Below, piece by piece: positions 39,801-56,026 of a DNA stretch of 64,000 nt (positions are counted from its first letter, which is position 1; every line of letters starts with the position of its first letter). The translations under genes were made by a program, and so were the position numbers. The notes beneath the pieces are model-generated. The model was not told the origin of the DNA. It made no database searches and was given only the letters and a program-made list of their open reading frames with translations. Origin of the DNA: Scylla paramamosain (Eukaryota; Arthropoda; Malacostraca; Decapoda; Portunidae); the NCBI RefSeq assembly GCF_035594125.1, contig NC_087151.1, positions 31,508,693 to 31,572,692 on the forward strand. Direction: 5' to 3'.

Positions 39801-39929
39801 GATAGAGGATGCTGTTCGTTTCTCTTTTTTTTTTTTTTTTTTTTCCCTTTCTACAGGAGTTGCCGATCCAAAGGCCTGGCTCAGGAGTGATCCTGTGCCA
39901 CCTGTACCATCAAGATCAAGATCAAGATC

Positions 39930-40495
39930 GAGTCGTGTGGGGTGTTTTGAGTATATTGTGGAATGTTTTTGTGTGTTATGGGTGTGTTTGGGGGTATATT
40001 GAGGTGTAGTAAGTTTGTTTTAGGTTTATTTTCTGTTTTAAGTGTTTCGGTGAGTTTGGGTAAGTGTGTCGGGTCTTTTGAGGTGTATTTGATTGTGTGC
40101 AAGTAGTTTTGGGTCTAAGGGTGTGTTTGTGGCGTGTTTGTGGTGTTGAGTGGTGCTTTAAGTGTGTTTTGGATGTTTTGATGTGTTTTGGGTGAGTTTG
40201 ATGAGTTTTGGGGTGTTGTAGTGTATTTTGGGTGTTTTAAATCTTTTGAGTGTGTTTGGATGAGTTTTAAGTATATTGGGGTGCTTTGAGTGTGTTTTGG
40301 ATAAATTCAGCGTGGTTGGGGTGGGTTATTTGGATATTTTTAGATGTTACGGGGTGTTTTGAGTGAATATTCAATATTTGGTTGTGTTTAGGTGAGTGTA
40401 GTGGGCATTTTGGGGTGTTGTGATGTGTTTTGGATGTTTTGAGTGTATTTTGAGTGTGTTTTGGTAAGTTTTGTTGCATGTAGGGATGTTGAGTG
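39930..40495. repeat. GT-rich minisatellite, right part, module 2
   Basis: Continues the minisatellite after the LINE, starting GAGTCGTGTGG. Confidence 0.85.
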
Positions 40496-40588
<93 letters not shown>

Positions 40589-40904
40589 GGGAAGGCAATG
40601 AGAAGAGGGACAAAAAAAACATGGGATGCACCGTCTGTGTTCATACCGGGATCTGATGTCAGTTCTTGTGAAGGGCCAGAATGCATATTTCTGAAGTCTG
40701 GAAGGAGTTGTCCACCAGCCTGTATGGACACAAGGCTGTAGCTCCAAAACTAACTGTAGGATTCTCTCTAAAATAGTCTCATTGAGATTCTCGCACAAAA
40801 TTACCTATTCGTAACTTAATCTAACCTAACCTAACCGCTACAAGAGTAAATGAGCCGAAACATTACCAGACTTCGGGAATATGCCTCCAGAGGGATACGG
40901 GTTA

Positions 40905-41586
40905 AGGTCGCTTCACACACATCAGTGCCGTATTCGTTCCGTGCTGTTCAGTGCTTCAGTGTCAGTAAAAAAAAATTCATCATTTTGGAATTCAGCAGAA
41001 GCATTTACACACGTCCGGCGAAGTACCGTGTTTTGACTGAAGTGATTGTTACGTCTCCGTTCCATGAAATGGAATATCGTTGTCACTGGTATTTTAAAAA
41101 TTTTCACGGATGTCGGACAAGTGTTTGAAATAAAATAGAAGAAATTGAAATGGTGATAAATACTCATTTTAATTGATGTAATTAATCACATTTTACATTA
41201 TACTTACCAGAATACACCACATCACACCACACCACATCATAACACACCACACCATACCACACCACACCACACATCACTGAGCAATGTCATCAAACAGTTT
41301 TTGGACATTCTTAAGTACTGGAAAATTTTTGTTTCATCATTAATTAATTCCTTGTACAGAGTAGCAAAATCTCCTTCAGTTTCTCTTTTTCTTCCACGTT
41401 TCATGTACCCACTTTTCTTTTCTTTATTTTTTGTTAAGAAAGCATCTTGCTCTTCATCAAGAATCATGACAATCATAGCCAACTCCACGTCTGAAAGGAT
41501 ATGTGTGCATAGACGTCACGAAAGCGACATGGATATCACTGACACTATACGATACTAATACAGCACTGATAGGTGTGAAACCACCT
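40905..41586. mobile_element. PIF/Harbinger-like element, module 2
   Basis: Same ends and internal structure as the module 1 copy. The transposase relic is on the minus strand at about 41237-41488. Confidence 0.6.
41237..41488 (-). pseudogene. Harbinger-like transposase N-terminal fragment, module 2
   Basis: As in module 1, with two substitutions (LYKEL for LYEEL and NDETK for NDKTK). Confidence 0.5.
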
Positions 41587-41600
41587 TTGAGTGTACTATT

Positions 41601-41622
41601 CAGATAGTGTACCCACTATCTG
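41601..41622. repeat. Perfect hairpin beside array 3 start
   Basis: Identical 9-base-arm dyad. The six bases ACGAGT found just upstream in module 1 are absent here and in module 3. Confidence 0.8.
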
Positions 41623-41673
41623 CCAATTTCACTGGGACAAAAGCACAATTAGGTGATTGTTAAGAAGAAGAAC

Positions 41674-41722
<49 letters not shown>

Positions 41723-41919
41723 TAATAAAAGGAGTTAAGCCATCTATATAGTTAGCTAGATTGATATCATTATTATTGTTATCATCATTATTACATATCA
41801 AGGTATTGTGACATTATTATTAATAATAATATATTATTATTATTATTATTATTATTATTATCATTATTATTATTATTATTATTATTATTGTTATTATTAT
41901 TATCATTATCATATTTCAG

Positions 41920-42403
41920 CTATCCAACATCAGAACAGTATATGAATATGCAAATGCTGTTTTGACATCATTTCCTGCCATCCTGAGAAACAGTGATCTC
42001 GAGGAGCATGAATTGCAGCTGCAATGGAAATTGCGCATCCAGCGCAAGTTTCAGAATTCAAGAAAGAGGCAGGATTCCAAAGTGACTGAGGTGACGTCAA
42101 GGAAAAAGAAGATCCCTTGCATAGCGCCAAAAGAGACTACGTGTCTACTGATGTATGGAGTAAAGGCTTACCTTCCACCAAGGCCCCATTCAGAAGATGA
42201 TGAGTCATTAGAGAGACATAGACAGTGGCTTGCTCTACATTGGATGAAGAAAGATCCCGAGTTAGATAAGGTATGTGATATTTGTACGCTTGATTTATCT
42301 TTTTTATATTTCAGAGACTTCTTTACTGGTGTTGTTTAAAAATACCTCCTCTTATGTAAGCAATTTCAATGGTACTGGTGGATAGCCACTGAAAAATGAT
42401 GCT

Positions 42404-42477
<74 letters not shown>

Positions 42478-42664
42478 GGAGAGAGGGAGGCTGGCGGGAC
42501 AGTCAACTTATGAAAACTAATTTTACTTTAATGATTTTCCTCAGGCTGAACGCCTCATGCAGTTGACGCTCTCTGAGAGACACAAAAAAATAATCAAGGG
42601 GAACATTCTTGTAGCAGAAATCCTGAACTTGTACCCATGGATTCAGACTTTTGATGGCATAAGT
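41920..42664 (+). pseudogene. Copy 19: frameshifted exon A + exon B
   Basis: Exon A 41920-42270, exon B 42545-42664. One G is missing after 41950 (AATATGCAAATG for AATATGGCAAATG), shifting the frame to MNMQMLF and a TGA at 41963. The rest of A is open in the old frame. Splice sites are intact. Confidence 0.75.
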
Positions 42665-42869
42665 GTGTACACTTTATGGATTTTGCTATATATTGCTACT
42701 AATTGTCAACTTTATTTGTAGGGCTATAATGTATATAGCTATTTATATTTTATAGTAGGTAATTGATATTTAACTACTGGTACTTCCATTCTCCCTCTCA
42801 GGCTCAAAGGCCTCAGTGACGGGAGATAAGCACTCATAACAATTAGGTGATTGTTAAGAAGAAGAACAA

Positions 42870-42919
<50 letters not shown>

Positions 42920-43028
42920 TAATAAAAGGAGTTAAGCCATCTATATAGTTAGCTAGATTGATATCATTATTATTGTTATCATCATTATTACATATCAAGG
43001 TATTGTGACATTATTATTATTAATAATA

Positions 43029-43098
<70 letters not shown>

Positions 43099-43128
43099 GT
43101 TATTATTATTATCATTATCATATTTCAG

Positions 43129-43900
<772 letters not shown>

Positions 43901-44105
43901 GTGTACACTTTATGGATTTTGCTACATATTGCTACTAATTGTCAACTTTATTTGTAGGGCTATAATGTATATAGCTATTTATATTTTATAGTAGGTAATT
44001 GATATTTAACTACTGGTACTTCCATTCTCCCTCTCAGGCTCAAAGGCCTCAGTGACGGGAGATAAGCACTCATAACAATTAGGTGATTGTTAAGAAGAAG
44101 AACAA

Positions 44106-44155
<50 letters not shown>

Positions 44156-44264
44156 TAATAAAAGGAGTTAAGCCATCTATATAGTTAGCTAGATTGATAT
44201 CATTATTATTGTTATCATCATTATTACATATCAAGGTATTGTGACATTATTATTAATAATAATA

Positions 44265-44331
<67 letters not shown>

Positions 44332-44361
44332 GTTAATATTATTATCATTATCATATTTCAG

Positions 44362-45139
<778 letters not shown>

Positions 45140-45342
45140 GTGTACACTTTATGGATTTTGCTACATATTGCTACTAATTGTCAACTTTATTTGTAGGGCT
45201 ATAATGTATATAGCTATTTATATTTTATAGTAGGTAATTGATATTTAACTACTGGTACTTCCATTCTCCCTCTCAGGCTCAAAGGCCTCAGTGACGGGAG
45301 ATAAGCACTCATAACAATTAGGTGATTGTTAAGAAGAAGAAC

Positions 45343-45394
<52 letters not shown>

Positions 45395-45503
45395 TAATAA
45401 AAGGAGTTAAGCCATCTATATAGTTAGCTAGATTGATATCATTATTATTGTTATCATCATTATTACATATCAAGGTATTGTGACATTATTATTAATAATA
45501 ATA

Positions 45504-45573
<70 letters not shown>

Positions 45574-45603
45574 GTTATTATTATTATCATTATCATATTT
45601 CAG

Positions 45604-46088
45604 CTATCCAACATCAGAACAGTATATGAATATGGCAAATGCTGTTTTGACATCATTTCCTGCCATCCTGAGAAACAGTGATCTCGAGGAGCATGAATTG
45701 CAGCTGCAATGGAAATTGCGCATCCAGCGCAAGTTTCAGAATTCAAGAAAGAGGCAGGATTCCAAAGTGACTGAGGTGACGTCAAGGAAAAAGAAGATCC
45801 CTTGCATAGCGCCAAAAGAGACTACGTGTCTACTGATGTATGGAGTAAAGGCTTACCTTCCACCAAGGCCCCATTCAGAAGATGATGAGTCATTAGAGAG
45901 ACATAGACAGTGGCTTGCTCTACATTGGATGAAGAAAGATCCCGAGTTAGATAAGGTATGTGATATTTGTACGCTTGATTTATCTTTTTTATATTTCAGA
46001 GACTTCTTTACTGGTGTTGTTTAAAAATACCTCCTCTTATGTAAGCAATTTCAATGGTACTGGTGGATAGCCACTGAAAAATGATGCT

Positions 46089-46164
<76 letters not shown>

Positions 46165-46351
46165 GGAGAGAGGGAGGCTGGCGGGACAGTCAACTTATGA
46201 AAACTAATTTTACTTTAATGATTTTCCTCAGGCTGAACGCCTCATGCAGTTGACGCTCTCTGAGAGACACAAAAAAATAATCAAGGGGAACATTCTTGTA
46301 GCAGAAATCCTGAACTTGTACCCATGGATTCAGACTTTTGATGGCATAAGT
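45604..46351 (+). CDS. Copy 22: exon A + exon B
   Basis: Exon A 45604-45955, exon B 46232-46351. Consensus protein; ACG marker in B. Confidence 0.6.
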
Positions 46352-46556
46352 GTGTACACTTTATGGATTTTGCTATATATTGCTACTAATTGTCAACTTT
46401 ATTTGTAGGGCTATAATGTATATAGCTATTTATATTTTATAGTAGGTAATTGATATTTAACTACTGGTACTTCCATTCTCCCTCTCAGGCTCAAAGGCCT
46501 CAGTGACGGGAGATAAGCACTGATAACAATTAGGTGATTGTTAAGAAGAAGAACAA

Positions 46557-46591
<35 letters not shown>

Positions 46592-46700
46592 TAATAAAAG
46601 GAGTTAAGCCATCTATATAGTTAGCTAGATTGATATCATTATTATTGTTATCATCATTATTACATATCAAGGTATTGTGACATTATTATTATTAATAATA

Positions 46701-46761
<61 letters not shown>

Positions 46762-46791
46762 GTTATTATTATTATCATTATCATATTTCAG

Positions 46792-47593
<802 letters not shown>

Positions 47594-47798
47594 GTGTACA
47601 CTTTATGGATTTTGCTACATATTGCTACTAATTGTCAACTTTATTTGTAGGGCTATAATGTATATAGCTATTTATATTTTATAGTAGGTAATTGATATTT
47701 AACTACTGGTACTTCCATTCTCCCTCTCAGGCTCAAAGGCCTCAGTGACGGGAGATAAGCACTCATAACAATTAGGTGATTGTTAAGAAGAAGAACAA

Positions 47799-47845
<47 letters not shown>

Positions 47846-47954
47846 TAATAAAAGGAGTTAAGCCATCTATATAGTTAGCTAGATTGATATCATTATTATT
47901 GTTATCATCATTATTACATATCAAGGTATTGTGACATTATTATTAATAATAATA

Positions 47955-48018
<64 letters not shown>

Positions 48019-48054
48019 GTTATTGTTATTATTATTATCATTATCATATTTCAG

Positions 48055-48539
48055 CTATCCAACATCAGAACAGTATATGAATATGGCAAATGCTGTTTTG
48101 ACATCATTTCCTGCCATCCTGAGAAACAGTGATCTCGAGGAGCATGAATTGCAGCTGCAATGGAAATTGCGCATCCAGCGCAAGTTTCAGAATTCAAGAA
48201 AGAGGCAGGATTCCAAAGTGACTGAGGTGACGTCAAGGAAAAAGAAGATCCCTTGCATAGCGCCAAAAGAGACTACGTGTCTACTGATGTATGGAGTAAA
48301 GGCTTACCTTCCACCAAGGCCCCATTCAGAAGATGATGAGTCATTAGAGAGACATAGACAGTGGCTTGCTCTACATTGGATGAAGAAAGATCCCGAGTTA
48401 GATAAGGTATGTGATATTTGTACGCTTGATTTATCTTTTTTATATTTCAGAGACTTCTTTACAGGTGTTGTTTAAAAATACCTCCTCTTATGTAAGCAAT
48501 TTCAATGGTACTGGTGGATAGCCACTGAAAAATGATGCT

Positions 48540-48627
<88 letters not shown>

Positions 48628-48814
48628 GGAGAGAGGGAGGCTGGCGGGACAGTCAACTTATGAAAACTAATTTTACTTTAATGATTTTCCTCAGGCTGAA
48701 CGCCTCATGCAGTTGACGCTCTCTGAGAGACACAAAAAAATAATCAAGGGGAACATTCTTGTAGCAGAAATCCTGAACTTGTACCCATGGATTCAGACTT
48801 TTGATGGCATAAGT
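48055..48814 (+). CDS. Copy 24: exon A + exon B
   Basis: Exon A 48055-48406, exon B 48695-48814. Consensus protein; ACG marker in B. Confidence 0.6.
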
Positions 48815-49017
48815 GTGTACACTTTATGGATTTTGCTATATATTGCTACTAATTGTCAACTTTATTTGTAGGGCTATAATGTATATAGCTATTTATATTT
48901 TATAGTAGGTAATTGATATTTAACTACTGGTACTTCCATTCTCCCTCTCAGGCTCAAAGGCCTCAGTGATGGGAGATAAGCACTCATAACAATTAGGTGA
49001 TTGTTAAGAAGAAGAAC

Positions 49018-49057
<40 letters not shown>

Positions 49058-49166
49058 TAATAAAAGGAGTTAAGCCATCTATATAGTTAGCTAGATTGAT
49101 ATCATTATTATTGTTATCATCATTATTACATATCAAGGTATTGTGACATTATTATTAATAATAATA

Positions 49167-49227
<61 letters not shown>

Positions 49228-49257
49228 GTTATTATTATTATCATTATCATATTTCAG

Positions 49258-49742
49258 CTATCCAACATCAGAACAGTATATGAATATGGCAAATGCTGTT
49301 TTGACATCATTTCCTGCCATCCTGAGAAACAGTGATCTCGAGGAGCATGAATTGCAGCTGCAATGGAAATTGCGCATCCAGCACAACTTTCAGAATTCAA
49401 GAAAGAGGCAGGATTCCAAAGTGACTGAGGTGACGTCAAGGAAAAAGAAGATCCCTTGCATAGCGCCAAAAGAGACTACGTGTCTACTGATGTATGGAGT
49501 AAAGGCTTACCTTCCACCAAGGTCCCATTCAGAAGATGATGAGTCATTAGAGAGACATAGACAGTGGCTTGCTCTACATTGGATGAAGAAAGATCCCGAG
49601 TTAGATAAGGTATGTGATATTTGTACGCTTGATTTATCTTTTTTATATTTCAGAGACTTCTTTACAGGTGTTGTTTAAAAATACCTCCTCTTATGTAAGC
49701 AATTTCAATGGTACTGGTGGATAGCCACTGAAAAATGATGCT

Positions 49743-49822
<80 letters not shown>

Positions 49823-50009
49823 GGAGAGAGGGAGCCTGGCGGGACAGTCAACTTATGAAAACTAATTTTACTTTAATGATTTTCCTCAGGCTGAACGCCT
49901 CATGCAGTTGACACTCTCTGAGAGACACAAAAAAATAATCAAGGGGAACATTCTTGTAGCAGAAATCCTGAACTTGTACCCATGGATTCAGACTTTTGAT
50001 GGCATAAGT
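49258..50009 (+). CDS. Copy 25: most diverged exon A (R42H, K43N, P89S) + exon B
   Basis: Exon A 49258-49609, exon B 49890-50009. Three amino-acid changes and no private silent change in A, suggesting weak constraint on this copy. Splice sites are intact. Confidence 0.6.
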
Positions 50010-50214
50010 GTGTACACTTTATGGATTTTGCTACATATTGCTACTAATTGTCAACTTTATTTGTAGGGCTATAATGTATATAGCTATTTATATTTTATAG
50101 TAGGTAATTGATATTTAACTACTGGTACTTCCATTCTCCCTCTCAGGCTCAAAGGCCTCAGTGACGGGAGATAAGCACTCATAACAATTAGGTGATTGTT
50201 AAGAAGAAGAACAA

Positions 50215-50255
<41 letters not shown>

Positions 50256-50361
50256 TAATAAAAGGAGTTAAGCCATCTATATAGTTAGCTAGATTGATAT
50301 CATTATTATTGTTATCATCATTATTACATATCAAGGTATTGTGACATTATTATTAATAATA

Positions 50362-50416
<55 letters not shown>

Positions 50417-50452
50417 GTTATTGTTATTATTATTATCATTATCATATTTCAG

Positions 50453-50945
50453 CTATCCAACATCAGAACAGTATATGAATATGGCAAATGCTGTTTTGAC
50501 ATCATTTCCTGCCATCCTGAGAAACAGTGATCTCGAGGAGCATGAATTGCAGCTGCAATGGAAATTGCGCATCCAGCGCAAGTTTCAGAATTCAAGAAAG
50601 AGGCAGGATTCCAAAGTGACTGAGGTGACGTCAAGGAAAAAGAAGATCCCTTGCATAGCGCCAAAAGAGACTACGTGTCTACTGATGTATGGAGTAAAGG
50701 CTTACCTTCCACCAAGGCCCCATTCAGAAGATGATGAGTCATTAGAGAGACATAGGCAGTGGCTTGCTCTACATTGGATGAAGAAAGATCCCGAGTTAGA
50801 TAAGGTATGCAATATTTGTACGCTTGATTTATCTTTTTTATATTTCAGAGACTTCTTTACTGGTGTTGTTTTAAAATACCTGCTCTTATGTAAGCAATTT
50901 CAATGGTACTGGTGGATAGCCACTGAAAAATGATGCTTGTATATA

Positions 50946-51011
<66 letters not shown>

Positions 51012-51198
51012 GGAGAGAGGGAGGCTGGCGGGACAGTCAACTTATGAAAACTAATTTTACTTTAATGATTTTCCTCAGACTGAACGCCTCATGCAGTTGA
51101 CATTCTCTGAGAGACACAAAAAAATAATCAAGGGGAACATTCTTGTAGCAGAAATCCTGAACTTGTACCCGTGGATTCAGACTTTTGATGGCATAAGT
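50453..51198 (+). CDS. Copy 26: terminal-type exon pair (B L9F)
   Basis: Exon A 50453-50804, exon B 51079-51198. Full terminal marker set, a silent AGA to AGG in A, and Leu9 to Phe in B. Confidence 0.6.
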
Positions 51199-51454
51199 GT
51201 GTATATATGTACACTTTATGGATTTTGCTACATATTGTTACTAATTGTCAACTTTATTTGTAGGGCTATAATGTATATAGCTATTTATATTTTATAGTAG
51301 GTAATTGATATTTAACTACTGGTACTTCCATTCTCCCTCTCAGGCTCAAAGGCTTCAGTGACGGGAGATAAGCACTCATAACTAAGTACAGTTATTGCAG
51401 ATGCTCATCTCTGTAACCTTCACTTATAATTATTTGATGCTTATATCTTTACAG

Positions 51455-51640
51455 ATAATCAAGGAGTTCCTGAGATTAGAACCACAAGCGGATGAACCAG
51501 ACCCAAGAGTAGCAGTTTTGAAAGGGCTGGAGAAATATAGGCTCCCAATAATTGCCATTCTCAAAAAAAGAAAAGCAGTTCCTCTGTATATGGAAACCTT
51601 ACTTGAACTCTATGGCCACGATGAAAGTCAATGCGAGTAA
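51455..51640 (+). CDS. Exon C, module 3 (intact)
   Basis: Same protein as module 2 exon C, with CAA at the codon that is TAA in module 1. Acceptor ATCTTTACAG intact. Confidence 0.6.
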   Translation: MIKEFLRLEPQADEPDPRVAVLKGLEKYRLPIIAILKKRKAVPLYMETLLELYGHDESQCE

Positions 51641-51937
51641 TGTTTAGTTCAATTTGTTCATTTCAGTAGCTGGTAGCAATTTAATATATGTATCTTTTCA
51701 TTATTAGCAATGCATCTTTCACTTTTATAAGCCTAGTATTCATGAAACTATGCTGCATGCAAAAACCAAACATTGTATTAAGCATGACCTATCTAACTGT
51801 AATGCTTGCACCAATTTCTATAAAGGTACTAATTTAATTGTTAAATTCCTGCTCTTCTATCAATTTTTTTGGCTGAGTGCTACGGCTAAATAATTGTTTG
51901 CAGCATAAGTGATGTTAAAGATTTTAATAGGTGTAAA

Positions 51938-52019
<82 letters not shown>

Positions 52020-52785
52020 AAGAAAGACATTATTTCTAGTGTAAATAAACCCAATAGGCTGTCCAATTTGAAATTTAAAATGTAAATATCATCAATCTTT
52101 TTAGAAATGTTAGCTGCATCCTCTTCCCTTGCAGTCCAATAAGACAGGTCACTAATTTGTGTGGAGATAGAATTCTTGGAGTCACCTTTGCCGGCAGTAG
52201 CGCAAGTGCAAACAGTCTGATAAAGGTTTCTTCCATGGTTGTGATGAAATTCAGGACTTCTCACACTGTTTTGGTGGATATGATGAGAAGAATCGGGAGT
52301 TCGGGACATCAGTGCGTTATGTCGGGGCATGTAGGTTCGGCTGGGGTTTTCTTTCTTTCTTTCTTTTTTTTTTTCGATCAGTACTCATCATATTCTTACG
52401 AGGACTTGCTAGACAAAGCATTATTGCATTATGATATTACCCAAATAGTGTCTCAAGTAAAAAACATAACCGCATACTCGTACAAAAGATTTGCTGCTGT
52501 GACACAAACGACAAAAATCATTAGTATACTGGTCGTTCTGAGCATTCAATCAAAATGCTTGTCATTCATATAATTAGTAGAACCATTGAGGAGCTTTATT
52601 TTTGTTAATTCTTATGTGATAAAGCAATAATTACAGGAGAATTTTAAAAGATTGGTACTCAAATTAGTGGACTGTCCTATTGGATGTGACCATGTCTTCA
52701 CTTTTTCCTTACACAGTTAATTTTCTTTTGTTTATTTGATTTACTTATTATCATATTTATTTATATATTTATTTATTTGCACCAG

Positions 52786-52853
52786 ATGCTTGCTTAGTTA
52801 TATTGGGGTTACTTCACCTGCTTGGAGAAAGGAAAGACTCCATTTTTACTAAG
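52786..52853 (+). CDS. Exon D (proposed), module 3
   Basis: Identical to exon D of modules 1 and 2. Confidence 0.4.
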
Positions 52854-53000
52854 GTTAAATTTCAGTACCTTTGATTTTAGAGTGGTGTGTATATATTGAA
52901 ATTTCTGAATATATTATCACCTTAAGATATACATCTACATATAAATTTTATTTTAATGTCAAAATGTTATTAATGTTTACACTATTATTTCTTCCTTAAG

Positions 53001-53251
53001 GTACCAGAAGAAGAACTAAGAACAGGGCAGTCTAGTGTGTATTTGATGGTGCACCTGTAGCTGAACCAACATGTATTTCTATGGCTGTAGTCTCATTGGT
53101 AGCAGGGCTTTGTGTTTAATATTGAACACCCAAAAAATTGTGAACATTTCCTCCATTTCACAACATAGGTATCAAGTATGACAAAGGTAACACTTCAAAA
53201 ACAAGATCTCTACTTGTAAAACTCAATGAAGTAAAGACAGAATTGAGCTAA
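53001..53251 (+). pseudogene. Exon E (proposed, disrupted), module 3
   Basis: In addition to the shared frame breaks, 10 bases are deleted (CACAACATAGG for CACAACATCCCATCTCTTAGG), giving an in-frame TAG. Near the end AGCTAC reads AGCTAA. Confidence 0.45.
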
Positions 53252-53300
53252 AAAAAATGCATAAATCTACTTCCAAATATATTCAACTCCACACATAATG

Positions 53301-53865
<565 letters not shown>

Positions 53866-54689
53866 AATTGGGAAGTATTCTTCATGTACCATATGATGCA
53901 TATATTTTTTTTTTATATGCATTTTTTACCTTTTTTTTTTTTTTATTTCTCTATGTTATTGCAAATGATACATGAAGCTTCTTTATTACTGTTCTGAGCA
54001 TTTCTGTAGATTTGTTTAGTTAGTATATCCCATAGAAATACTCATTTTCTTTTTTTGTGTGGCTTTAAAGGATTAATGGTGACATATGGATATGATCTGG
54101 GTTAAAAGCTTGTACAAATAAGGTTAAATGTCTATTTTTGCACTGGTTGTTTCCCTAAGTTTCTTAAAAGTACTGTTATATAATGATTAGCAGTGGACTA
54201 ATTAATTATTCTTTACAGGGTCTGTAACTCCTTACATTTAATTTATGTTAACTTTACTTACATATTTTTTCCTTTAGTTTATGAATGGGAGGAAGGTTTA
54301 ATATTCATATCTTAAGAGATGCTTACTTTCTTTTCCACATTGCAAGTTTTAGTGATTAATACTCACAAATGTGTATTATTTACTTAATGGCTTGTCAAAA
54401 CAGATTGTTTTGTGTTGCTTTTTTTTTTCTCATGCTAGGATGAAGTGTTAGTAATGGAGTTTATTTTTTACATCTGTTTTATATATCATTACAGTTTTGA
54501 GGGGAGCTTTCTGTTAAATGTTCATGTGAAAAGCATATTATACTATAGATGATAAAAATTATAGTGTTTATTTATTTTTTTTTTAATGCAATGAAATGGA
54601 GGGAACATTTAATTGTATATGAATATATTGAATTTATTACCTATTCTTTCCCTAACCTTGAGACAGCAGTAGCTAGCTGCTAGTATTAA

Positions 54690-54960
54690 AGGTACTAATG
54701 ATTCATCATCTGCCTAAGAAAGACTAACTAATTAGTCATTTAATTGACTAACCTATGATCCACTTTACTAATGAGGTTAGTAGAAGCAGTGAACAGTACG
54801 AAGGCATTAGTCATATATATTTGAGTAAGACCATACTCAGGTTGAGTGCTCAGTTAGTCACAAATTGACTAACATTATGTTAGTCACTGTGACTAATGCT
54901 GCCACTTGTTCTAGACCCCATGGGTTTTACTAAGAAAAGTTAGTCAGCACGACTAACTTT
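54690..54960. promoter_or_regulatory. TTAGTCA motif cluster, module 3
   Basis: Cluster as in module 1; the 10-base-arm dyad is at 54936-54960. Confidence 0.45.
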
Positions 54961-55371
54961 GGTTTTGTGTGACATAAAGGTACTAGGCCTTGCTGGCGCG
55001 CGAGAGTGTAAGAAAGGCAGGAAAAGTGAGTGGCGAGTGTGTGGGGCGACACTGTACCCTCCCCACGGTTTTGGAGGACAAAGTGAAAGATGGAGGCGGA
55101 AGGAAGGGCCAGTGAGCTGCGTATGCTTGACCTCTGAGTGGACGTAGGGAAAAAAAAAATGACACGTTTCGGAAATAACTTGTATCATAAGGAGAGAACG
55201 TGCATCCCGTTAAGCAGCGGCGCATTGCAAGGCCACGAGAGTACGTGGTATGATCGCAAGTGACACGTTCGGAAATCAGCGTTTAATTGCGTGTGTCTTA
55301 ATAGAAAAAAATAGCTGATTTCCAAATTATACATCAAAGTATGACCTCGTCTAGTTCAGGAGAGTCCTTCG

Positions 55372-55378
55372 TATAAAT
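55372..55378 (+). promoter_or_regulatory. Candidate TATA box, module 3
   Basis: TATAAAT in the same context as the other modules. Confidence 0.3.
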
Positions 55379-55418
55379 GCACTGGTGTGTGTATGTGTGT
55401 GTGAGTGTTATTGCTAGT

Positions 55419-55472
<54 letters not shown>

Positions 55473-55809
55473 AGTAGTTGCACAGGTCTTCAAGGGTATT
55501 TTTACGGTTTTAGTGACAGATTAACAACATTTCTACATTAATAACAGGAGAAACACCATTGAAAACCCTGATAATCATCTTTATACCTTTGAAAAACAGT
55601 CGTGAGGAGAGAGAGAGAGAGAGAGGGAGAGTAGGAGCATTTCAGTTGAGCCTATTCTGCCCTGGTTCGTGTTTGCTGCGGTGACACGGTGCCGCACTGA
55701 GTGAAGATTGCGTTCATAATCACTTATCGGGGGTGGAGTGGGGAAAGGAGAGTCAGGAAGTGAGGATATTTATATTATTTGACATATTATTTGATAGCAT
55801 GTCAACTTT

Positions 55810-55845
<36 letters not shown>

Positions 55846-55850
55846 GGATC

Positions 55851-56026
55851 AGTGACAGGTGGCGCTGGGGAGTTACCACGGCGAGCGGCTGGCTGGCTGC
55901 AGTGTTTTGGTCAGCACTGGTCAATCTTGCCCTATACGCTCTATTAACCAGTGTTTCCGTCTTCCCGACACCTTCTTCCTGCACCAAGCACCGTCAAGCA
56001 TCACCAGAGAGGCACGAGTACGTAAG
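55851..56026 (+). other. Candidate non-coding first exon, module 3
   Basis: TCAGT initiator after a longer (GT)n tract; donor TACGTAAG|GTGAGT. Confidence 0.45.

Larger units (their letters stand above)
35915..39929 (+). mobile_element. 5'-truncated non-LTR retrotransposon (LINE), ~4.0 kb
   Basis: Present only in spacer 2; the other two modules show the empty site. It contains a C-terminal ORF1 piece, a full ORF2, a ~130-base 3' region with a poly-T run and TTTCTACAG, and a 3' tail of (ATCAAG) repeats ending ATCAAGATC. Compared with the empty site, 17 host bases (18372-18388 equivalent) are missing and there is no target-site duplication. ORF1 with an SGNH-type domain is known in CR1/L2-group elements. 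The clade call is tentative. Confidence 0.9.
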
